29,838 bases of DNA. It comes from an uncultured Eubacterium sp. GTDB taxonomy: Bacteria > Bacillota > Clostridia > Lachnospirales > Lachnospiraceae. The notes below the pieces were generated by a model that was not told the origin of the DNA, did no database searches, and was given only the letters and a program-made list of their open reading frames with translations. Made by a program: the position numbers and the translations under genes. The stretch is taken from the NCBI GenBank assembly GCA_900551945.1, contig URYE01000027.1, forward strand, positions 1-29,838, written 5' to 3'. Below are positions 15,351 to 21,864 of the stretch, in pieces; position 1 is the first letter of the stretch, and each line of letters begins with the position of its first letter.

Positions 15351-16490
15351 TTAATGCGTGAAAAGGTTGGTATAGTCTTGGGGGGTGTCTATATCTAGTA
15401 ATTCTTCTTTTTTTGTAGCAGGCACCAGTATTACTTGGGTTGGGTTTTGTTTTATTATGTATCCACCACCGCATTTTTGGGGTAGGTGTTTTAGAGCTTG
15501 TTCATATTTCATTGGAAATATTACGGGTGAGCCTGGAGTGTCTTTGTAGGCTAAGCGACAGATTTTGTCTTTGTAGTAGTTAAATGTCATACAAAGAAGC
15601 TGCATACTTTGGCTTGATATAAGTGGTTGGTCTGCGGGGAGAAACATTATTCCGTTTACGTCTGATGTTATATTTTCCATTCCTATACGAATTGAGTCAT
15701 TTCTGTAAGGCAAATTGTGAAGTGCGCAAGATATGTGATTTTTTTCACAAATATTAGCTACTTCTTTGTGAATAGTAGTTGTAACTGTCTGTGAAAATGG
15801 TATATAATTGCTGATATTTATAGCATTTTCAATAAGTGTTATATTTGTATTAGGAATATGTGCTAAAAGTTTATTAGTGCCAAAACGCCTTGAAGCTCCA
15901 GAAGCCATAATTATACAGGCAATATTTGACAGACAAGTATCTATATCTACAACAAGCACATCTTCTCTTGATGTTATACTATCAAGAAATTCAGTGTGTT
16001 GTTTTCTTATAACAGCTATGGTTTTTGTGTTATCAAGAAGTGTGAAAATAGCATTTTGAAATTCAATACATCTTGTTTCAAGGTAGCCTAATTCGTCAAT
16101 AAAAAAGTAAGTTTCATTAGATTTATTAGTTAAAAATTTATTAATTGCAGGAATTGCAACTTCAAAAAAGCCATTATCAATAGGCTGCATTTTGTTAGTA
16201 ACAGTAGTTTGAAGCTTTTCTTTTTGCAAATGTCCTATAATTGCAGATTTTGCGTTATTTATAAGTGGAGAGCTTATAACAACATTTTCATGTACTTTTT
16301 TGCTTATTATATGCGATGTTGTACAAATGGTATTGTTATATTCTTTGTTGTATATAAGTGCAGACAATTTATTAATAAGTGTAGTTTTACCACTTCCTAT
16401 ACTGCCTGTTATTATCAGATGTTTTTTGTTAGATAAATGATATAAATTAAGTAATGCTTTGGCATTAATATAAGTAGTATTATTATTCAA
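15351..16490 (-). CDS. THEP1-like NTPase fused to MocA-like molybdenum cofactor cytidylyltransferase
   Basis: The product has 379 residues from a TTG start at 16490, supported by AAAGG 9 nt upstream. Residues 1-185 are a THEP1-type P-loop NTPase: Walker A GSIGSGKT (29-36) and Walker B FFIDELGYLE (129-138), followed by the IRKQHTEFLDSI segment. Residues 188-379 are a MobA/MocA-type nucleotidyltransferase with ACIIMASGASRRFGTNKLL (191-209), FLPADQPLIS (283-292), GSPVIFP (320-326) and DIDTPQDY (367-374). MocA transfers CMP from CTP to molybdopterin, making the cytosine dinucleotide cofactor used by many xanthine-dehydrogenase-family enzymes. Those enzyme subunits lie 4-8 kb away on the other strand. 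The role of the fused NTPase is unknown; it may control cofactor or nucleotide supply. I am confident of both domains. Confidence 0.85.
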   Translation of the reverse strand: MNNNTTYINAKALLNLYHLSNKKHLIITGSIGSGKTTLINKLSALIYNKEYNNTICTTSHIISKKVHENVVISSPLINNAKSAIIGHLQKEKLQTTVTNKMQPIDNGFFEVAIPAINKFLTNKSNETYFFIDELGYLETRCIEFQNAIFTLLDNTKTIAVIRKQHTEFLDSITSREDVLVVDIDTCLSNIACIIMASGASRRFGTNKLLAHIPNTNITLIENAINISNYIPFSQTVTTTIHKEVANICEKNHISCALHNLPYRNDSIRIGMENITSDVNGIMFLPADQPLISSQSMQLLCMTFNYYKDKICRLAYKDTPGSPVIFPMKYEQALKHLPQKCGGGYIIKQNPTQVILVPATKKEELLDIDTPQDYTNLFTH

Positions 16491-16687
16491 AATAGATTTC
16501 CTTTCAATATTGTATTATTTAAGGTATATAAGTATTTATAATATTTTTCAAATATAAGCTTTACATTTGCTGTCAAGCTATGTACTAAATTTTACTTGCT
16601 AAATAAGAATTTAGTAGAGATAATTTCTGATATTTACAGCTATATAGATTGTAGATGTATTTCAAATTTGCTTTAATATAGATATAA

Positions 16688-17548
16688 TTAAGTATTGCAC
16701 ATAACACATATATGTGAGTTGCCATTTTTGTCTTGACATTTATCAATATATATATTGTCAAATATTTGTGATATTTTGTTATTGAGTTCTTGAATAGAAG
16801 TGTTCTTTATTACAATGTCAGCTATTATTATACCGTTTTTCATAAGCAGAAGTCTATCGCAAAATGTAAGTGCAAGAGCAGGGTCGTGAATACATATAAG
16901 TCCAGCATTGTCATTATTTATTAGTGACTTTATTTTTTGCATAAGCTTGTATTTGTTATTAAAATCAAGTGCGCTGTCGGGTTCATCAAGAAGTAATAGC
17001 TTTGAGTTTGTAATAAGTGTTCTTGCTAATATACAAAGCTGTTTTTGTCCCTCACTAAGACTTAAGAAATTTCTATTTTCAAAGCCAGAAAGCCCTACAT
17101 TTTCAAGGGCTTTTAGTACATTTTCTCGCATAATCTTATTAGGAGAAGCTAAAAAATTAAGCTGTGAATTATAACCCATAAGACATACATCGGTAACTGA
17201 CATATCCATATTTACACCAATGCGTTGCGGAATGTAACTTATATATGAAGCACGATTTTTTACAGATATTTTTTCTAATTGTAAAAATGTATCATTATGT
17301 AGTTGTTTTTCACTTGAAGATGTAGTGTTGGCTTGGCTATTTTTTGTGATATTTTTAACAAAACATTTTCCAGAGTGAGGTAATAAGTTCATAATTGATT
17401 TTATAAGAGTAGATTTTCCACAACCATTACTTCCTATAAGTGCTATAAGTTCACCCGAATTTATATTAAAGTTGATATTTTTTAATACTTTAGTTTTACC
17501 ATAAGCTACTGATAAATCGCAAATTTTTAAGATACAATTATTATCCAT
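16688..17548 (-). CDS. ABC transporter ATP-binding protein (BtuD/FepC type)
   Basis: The product has 286 residues from ATG 17548, with GGAG 5 nt upstream; the frame is open to 17596 but lacks a site there. All ATPase motifs are present: Walker A GSNGCGKS (39-46), Q-loop SYIPQRIG (Gln108), signature LSEGQ (164-168), Walker B LLLLDEP (184-190) and switch His221 (CIHDPAL). Residues 64-96 form a Ser/Thr/Asn-rich insertion between Walker A and the Q-loop. The tail holds a few Cys (HICVMCNT). It is the ATPase partner of the binding protein (17780) and permease (19192), which lie divergently on the plus strand. This is unusual, because the three are normally in one operon. It is followed on its own strand by the cofactor gene. 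Confidence 0.9.
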   Translation of the reverse strand: MDNNCILKICDLSVAYGKTKVLKNINFNINSGELIALIGSNGCGKSTLIKSIMNLLPHSGKCFVKNITKNSQANTTSSSEKQLHNDTFLQLEKISVKNRASYISYIPQRIGVNMDMSVTDVCLMGYNSQLNFLASPNKIMRENVLKALENVGLSGFENRNFLSLSEGQKQLCILARTLITNSKLLLLDEPDSALDFNNKYKLMQKIKSLINNDNAGLICIHDPALALTFCDRLLLMKNGIIIADIVIKNTSIQELNNKISQIFDNIYIDKCQDKNGNSHICVMCNT

Positions 17549-17665
17549 AAAGTCTCCATTAATATTGAATTTAAAGTTAGTTGTAAACAGTAACAAAATT
17601 TTAGATTATTATATTACGATTTTAATTTAAAGTGCAATATTGCATATACAAAATAAAAATATTTA

Positions 17666-17694
17666 TTGTCTAAAAAAAAGGAGTTTGATATAAT
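17666..17694 (+). promoter_or_regulatory. promoter of the binding-protein gene
   Basis: TTGTCT (17666-17671), a 17-nt spacer and TATAAT (17689-17694) with an extended TGA before it. The predicted start of transcription is about 17701-17703. Confidence 0.65.
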
Positions 17695-17703
17695 TTATCC
17701 GTT

Positions 17704-17741
17704 ATATTGAAATTTTAAAAATATATTTAATATTTCAATAT
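17704..17741 (+). promoter_or_regulatory. 38-bp palindrome at the transcript start of the importer
   Basis: ATATTGAAATTTTAAA (17704-17719) pairs with TTTAATATTTCAATAT (17726-17741), 15 of 16 bp, over a 6-nt loop. It begins right at the predicted +1 of the promoter above and ends 38 nt before the start codon. It could be an operator for a metal-responsive regulator or a 5' mRNA stem. Confidence 0.5.
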
Positions 17742-17779
17742 GCAGTATAAAAACAAAAATCAAAGAGGAGAAAAAAGCG

Positions 17780-18859
17780 ATGAAAAGAGTAATTGCCATG
17801 TTACTTGCTTGTATGATGCTTACATTTTCTGTAGCTTGTGGTAATAATAATCAAACAACACAAGTTTCATCATCAAGCGCTGAAGTTACAAAAGAAACTT
17901 CAACAACACCATTTGACGTAATGTCAGAAAATAGTAATGTAAGTGTAACTTATCCACTTACAGTAACAGACCAGTTAGGAAGAAGTGTTACTATTGAAAA
18001 AGAGCCAGAAAAAATAGCTTCTTCATACTACATTTCAACAAGCCTTATTTTAGGACTTGGATTAAAGGATAAGCTTGTTGGTATTGAAGCTAAGGCTAAC
18101 TCAAGAAATGTTTATAAGCTTGCAGCTTCTGATATTATTAATCTTCCAAATATGGGGACAGCTAAAGAATTTAACCTTGAAGCATGTGCAACAGCACAGC
18201 CAGATGTTGTTATTATTCCAGCAAAGCTTAAAAACTCTATAGAAGCGATTGAAGAACTTGGAGTAAAGGTTATTGCGGTTAATCCTGAAAATCAGGAACA
18301 GTTAAGTGAATGTATTACACTTATCGGACAGGTTTGCAATGTAGCAGGAAAAGCTAAGACAATGAATGATACAATTAACTCATTTATTAATGATACAAAG
18401 TCAAAGATATCAGGAGAGAATACTCCATCTGTATACTTGGCTGGTAACAGTTCAGTGCTTTCAACTGCTGGAAATGCTATGTATCAAGATACACTTGTTG
18501 CTAATGCAGGTGGTAAGAATGTAGCTTCTTCAATTACAGATACTTATTGGGCAGAAGTTTCGTATGAACAAATTCTTGCATGGAACCCTGAGTATATTAT
18601 TATTGCAGCAGATGCTACATATTCTGTAGATGATATTTATAATGATGCTAATCTTGCTGATTGTACTGCTGTTAAGAATAAGAAGGTTTATAAGCTTCCA
18701 TCTAATATTGAAGCATGGGATTCACCAGTTCCAGCAAGTTTTCTTGGAAGTATTTATATAGCTTCTATTCTTCACCCAGAGAAGGTTACTAATGATTATT
18801 ATAAGTCTTGTGTTACTGAATTTTATAAGACATTTTATGGATTTACACCAGAAGTATAA
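17780..18859 (+). CDS. ABC importer substrate-binding lipoprotein (BtuF/FhuD type)
   Basis: The product has 359 residues, with GAGGAG 9-10 nt before ATG 17780. The signal peptide has lipobox FSVAC (Cys20), then a Ser/Thr linker. From residue 55 it is a helical-backbone binding protein ([18 protein letters not shown], then [12 protein letters not shown]), with [22 protein letters not shown] and a C-terminal lobe. The family binds siderophores, heme, cobalamin or, in the MolA branch, molybdate/tungstate. The setting between a molybdenum-cofactor gene and a molybdenum hydroxylase points to molybdate or tungstate, which is inference. The promoter and palindrome upstream suggest its own regulation. 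The permease follows after a 330-nt gap that holds cruciform copy 2. Confidence 0.88.
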   Translation: MKRVIAMLLACMMLTFSVACGNNNQTTQVSSSSAEVTKETSTTPFDVMSENSNVSVTYPLTVTDQLGRSVTIEKEPEKIASSYYISTSLILGLGLKDKLVGIEAKANSRNVYKLAASDIINLPNMGTAKEFNLEACATAQPDVVIIPAKLKNSIEAIEELGVKVIAVNPENQEQLSECITLIGQVCNVAGKAKTMNDTINSFINDTKSKISGENTPSVYLAGNSSVLSTAGNAMYQDTLVANAGGKNVASSITDTYWAEVSYEQILAWNPEYIIIAADATYSVDDIYNDANLADCTAVKNKKVYKLPSNIEAWDSPVPASFLGSIYIASILHPEKVTNDYYKSCVTEFYKTFYGFTPEV

Positions 18860-18876
18860 TAATTTGTTAGCATAGT

Positions 18877-19089
18877 AAAAATGGTATTGCATTTTACAGT
18901 TGATGGATAAATGCTAAGTAGTGCTAAGATGTGCTAGTAGGTATTAAAATCGGACGTGAGCGCAATCAATGCGACGTCGTGTCGCTGATTGCTTGCCATG
19001 ACATCGTGTCATGGCATCACTGGTTATTGATAGCACATCTAAGAACTACTAAGCATTTCCCATATACTATAAAATACAATACCATTTTT
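18877..19089. repeat. large cruciform element, copy 2
   Basis: AAAAATGGTATTG (18877-18889) pairs perfectly with 19077-19089, and the next 10 bp pair with one mismatch (18891-18900 with 19066-19075). Inside, 18909-18925 pairs with 19042-19058 (15 of 17) and ATGTGCTA (18929-18936) with 19031-19038. GTGA (18956-18959) and TCAC (19017-19020) enclose hairpins CAATCA..TGATTG (18963-18991) and GCCATGAC/GTCATGGC (18995-19015). The core matches copy 1 with changes that keep pairs. It sits between the binding-protein and permease genes, starting 18 nt after the stop. The right arm ends in a T-rich tract, so it may terminate or attenuate transcription there. Confidence 0.85.
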
Positions 19090-19191
19090 CTTTTAAACTT
19101 TGTTTGTTGTACATTGAGAGTGAATTAGTTTGTACTAACTTTTGAATTGTGATTTGGAAAGTTGATTTTTGTGGTGGAAGTTGGTGTGAAA

Positions 19192-20175
19192 ATGAATAGA
19201 TATAAATATAGGGTTAGTGTAATAACTTTTATATGTATTTTGATTATTTTTGGTGTGTTTGTATGGTCGATTTTTGTGGGTCAGTATCCGTTGTCAGTGG
19301 ATAAGTTGTTGGCAGGGGATAGTATGCAGGTTAGGGTATTTAGCAGGCTTCGTCTGCCTCGTGCTATTATGGGAATTGTTGGTGGTTTTGGACTTGGAAT
19401 TGCTGGCAATGTTTACCAAATGGTATTTAAAAATCCATTGGCTTCACCAGATGTAGTTGGTGTGTCTTCTGGAGCTAGTGCGGGAGCAGCCCTTGCAATT
19501 GTGGCGTTTTCTTCATCAATGACAGTTGTTTCTTTTACAGCTTTTGTTGGAGCATTTATAACTCTTATTATAACACTTTTAGTTGCGTATCTTGTAGATG
19601 GAAAGAGTAGTTATACTATTGTACTTGCAGGAATAGCGATACATTCAATAGTACAGACATTTCTTATGTTTTTAAAGCTTGTAGCCGACCCAGAAAAGCA
19701 ACTTGCCTCAATTGAATATTGGATTATGGGCAGTCTTAATGGGATATCTAAGGATAGTTTGTTGATACCTATATTAGTTACATTTGTAGGCTTTATTGTG
19801 TTATTAATATTGTATAGACAAGTGATGATACTTTCTATAGAAGAAAATGAAGCTGTATCACTTGGCGTAAATGTTACAACAGTCCGTCTTTTGATATTGT
19901 GTATTGCAACAGTGATTGTATCTTCTATAATATGTACAACAGGTCTTATAAGTTTTATTGGGTTACTCGCGCCGCATATAGCAAGGCTTATTACTAAAAG
20001 AAATGACGTGTATACATTTGTATTAAGTGGTTTATCGGGAAGTATAATTCTTACTATTGCAGATATATTTGCAAGAAGTATTGCGACAACGGAGCTTCCA
20101 GTAAGTATATTTACATCACTACTTGGCGCACCACTTCTTATAATATTGTTGTTGAAAAAGAATAGTGGTGTTTAA
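19192..20175 (+). CDS. FecCD/BtuC-type ABC importer permease
   Basis: The product has 327 residues from ATG 19192. The frame is open from TTG 19162, but neither start has a strong ribosome site; GGAAG at 19176-19180 favours the ATG. It has about 9-10 membrane segments. Family motifs are RLRLPRAIMGIVGGFGLGIA (52-71), NPLASPDVVGVSSGA, an NEAVSLGVNVTTVRLL coupling-helix region and ISFIGLLAPHIARLI. It forms the channel for the binding protein at 17780 with the divergent ATPase at 16688. The same MolB-like molybdate/tungstate hypothesis applies. Cruciform copy 2 lies directly upstream and could reduce its expression relative to the binding protein. Confidence 0.88.
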   Translation: MNRYKYRVSVITFICILIIFGVFVWSIFVGQYPLSVDKLLAGDSMQVRVFSRLRLPRAIMGIVGGFGLGIAGNVYQMVFKNPLASPDVVGVSSGASAGAALAIVAFSSSMTVVSFTAFVGAFITLIITLLVAYLVDGKSSYTIVLAGIAIHSIVQTFLMFLKLVADPEKQLASIEYWIMGSLNGISKDSLLIPILVTFVGFIVLLILYRQVMILSIEENEAVSLGVNVTTVRLLILCIATVIVSSIICTTGLISFIGLLAPHIARLITKRNDVYTFVLSGLSGSIILTIADIFARSIATTELPVSIFTSLLGAPLLIILLLKKNSGV

Positions 20176-20196
20176 TTTTGGGCATTGTTTTTTTTA

Positions 20197-20364
20197 ATGG
20201 TGCATTTATTGCTTATACAATACAGCTATCTTACGAAAATTTGTTGTAATGCAAAATATGATAAGTTAGTTGTGACTAATGAATTAAGAAGGAAATTAAT
20301 TTTGGAATATTTTCAAGATTGGCTTGCAAACTATGACATATTATGTGATTATATAAATATATAG
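20197..20364 (+). CDS. small reading frame of 55 codons, uncertain
   Basis: ATG 20197 to TAG 20362-20364 gives a 55-residue product. Its second half reads like protein (LVVTNELRRKLILEYFQDWL). There is no ribosome site before the ATG. It lies in the 244-nt gap between the permease and the FAD-subunit gene. It may be a small protein, the remnant of a lost gene, or chance. The family is not recognised. Confidence 0.2.
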   Translation: MVHLLLIQYSYLTKICCNAKYDKLVVTNELRRKLILEYFQDWLANYDILCDYINI

Positions 20365-20419
20365 AATATATTTTAAAATTGAGTTGTAATTATTTTTATT
20401 ACTTAAGAAAGGAATAAGT

Positions 20420-21214
20420 ATGCTTAATATACAGATATATAAAAAAGTAGAAAGTCTAGAAGAAGCCTATGAGCTTAATCAAAAAAGGACTAATCGCATT
20501 ATAGGTGGTATGATGTGGCTTCGTATGGGGGAAGCTAGGATACAGACAGCGATAGATATGTCGGGACTTGGGCTTGATACAATAGAAGAAACGCAAGAAG
20601 AATTTAAGATTGGCTGCATGGTATCTTTAAGACAGTTAGAAGTGCATGAAGGTTTTAATACATATACACAAGGCATGGCAAAGGAAGCATTAAGACATAT
20701 TGTCGGTGTGCAATTTAGAAATCTTGCAACAGTAGGTGGAAGTATATTTGGAAGATATGGCTTTTCTGATGTATTAACACTTTTACTCGGGCTTGATACT
20801 TATGTTGAGTTGTACAAAGGTGGACAAGTGCCATTAGCTAAGTTTGCAAAGTCAGATTATAATAATGACATTCTTGTAAATGTGATTGTAAAAAAGAAGC
20901 CTGTTAAAGTATTTTACGAAGCAGTAAGAATAACACAGACAGATTTGCCAGTGCTTACTTGTTGTGGTGTAAGATTTTTAGAAAATGATATTAAAAATAT
21001 TGTAATAGGTGCAAGACCAGCAAGAGCAATAAGAGTTGAAGATAAAGAAGAAATATTATCGAATGTAGTTGATGAAGATACAATCAAAGCATTTTCACAA
21101 TATGCAAAAAAAACAGTAGCAACTCAAAGTAATATGAGAGGTAGTGCAGAATATAGAAGTCATCTTGTAGAAGTCTTAACAAGTAGAGCATTGCAAAGCT
21201 TATATCTTAATTGA
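20420..21214 (+). CDS. molybdenum hydroxylase FAD-binding subunit
   Basis: The product has 264 residues, with AAAGGA 7-8 nt before ATG 20420. It is the medium subunit of the xanthine dehydrogenase family (CoxM/XdhB/YgfM-like) and passes electrons from the iron-sulfur subunit to NAD or another acceptor. The N-terminal FAD motif is degenerate (NRIIGGMMWLRMGE, 25-38, where the family has an AGGTDL loop). The second motif is clear: IVGVQFRNLATVGGSIFGRY (94-113). The C-terminal CO-dehydrogenase-flavoprotein-like domain follows. It is the first of three co-directional subunit genes in the order FAD, [2Fe-2S], Mo, with a 170-nt AT-rich gap before the next and no terminator seen. Confidence 0.88.
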   Translation: MLNIQIYKKVESLEEAYELNQKRTNRIIGGMMWLRMGEARIQTAIDMSGLGLDTIEETQEEFKIGCMVSLRQLEVHEGFNTYTQGMAKEALRHIVGVQFRNLATVGGSIFGRYGFSDVLTLLLGLDTYVELYKGGQVPLAKFAKSDYNNDILVNVIVKKKPVKVFYEAVRITQTDLPVLTCCGVRFLENDIKNIVIGARPARAIRVEDKEEILSNVVDEDTIKAFSQYAKKTVATQSNMRGSAEYRSHLVEVLTSRALQSLYLN

Positions 21215-21384
21215 GTTTTTTAATAAAACCTAATATAGCTAATTAGTTGAGATAATTGCTAATATTTAGTTGACTATATATTTTTTAATATTGTTTTAAA
21301 TATTAAAAGACAGATATTAAAAATCAATTATATAATAATAGGTTTGTAAATATGTAGCTAAATATCAAAAAGTGAGGAAAATGT

Positions 21385-21864
21385 ATGTTAGTTAATATAA
21401 TTCTAAATGGCAAAAAGCTGAGTAGAGAAATTGCACCCGATATGACACTTTATGATTTTGTAAGGGACAATGGCTGTTATAGTGTAAAATGCGGTTGCGA
21501 AACTTCTAATTGTGGACTTTGTACAGTTTTTTTAAATAATAAGCCTGTGTTATCTTGTTCAGTGCTTGCGGCAAGAGCTGATGGTTGTAGGGTTGACACT
21601 CTTGAAGGTTTGCAGAATGAAGCAAGAGAATTTGTTACATTTATAGCAGATGAAGGCGCAGAGCAATGTGGATTTTGTAATCCTGGATTTGTAATGAATA
21701 CAATAGCTTTATTGCGAGAAAACCCTTATCCAAATGAGGATGAAATTAAGGAATATTTATCTGGAAATTTATGTCGTTGTTCTGGTTATGAAGGACAGTT
21801 AAGGGGAATACTTAAATTTTTAGAATACAAAAAAGGAAAGGAGGATAACGATGAGAGAGGTTAA
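21385..21864 (+). CDS. molybdenum hydroxylase [2Fe-2S] subunit
   Basis: The product has 159 residues, with GAGGA about 8 nt upstream. The plant-type ferredoxin domain carries Cys38, Cys43, Cys46 and Cys58 (CGCETSNCGLC). The second all-helical cluster domain carries Cys95, Cys98, Cys130 and Cys132 (QCGFCNPGF and LCRCSGYEG). The two clusters relay electrons from the molybdenum site to FAD. Asn99 replaces the more usual Thr of CGFCTPG. The stop overlaps the start of the next gene by 14 nt, which indicates translational coupling with the catalytic subunit. Confidence 0.92.
   Translation: MLVNIILNGKKLSREIAPDMTLYDFVRDNGCYSVKCGCETSNCGLCTVFLNNKPVLSCSVLAARADGCRVDTLEGLQNEAREFVTFIADEGAEQCGFCNPGFVMNTIALLRENPYPNEDEIKEYLSGNLCRCSGYEGQLRGILKFLEYKKGKEDNDERG

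Noticed and set aside
17704..17741. ModE-type operator
   Set aside because: The palindrome lacks the CGNTATATA-type half-sites, so it is reported only as a palindrome of unknown binder.
18931..19128. 65-residue reading frame over cruciform copy 2
   Set aside because: It lies on the structured repeat, has no ribosome site, and its frame is not preserved in copy 1.
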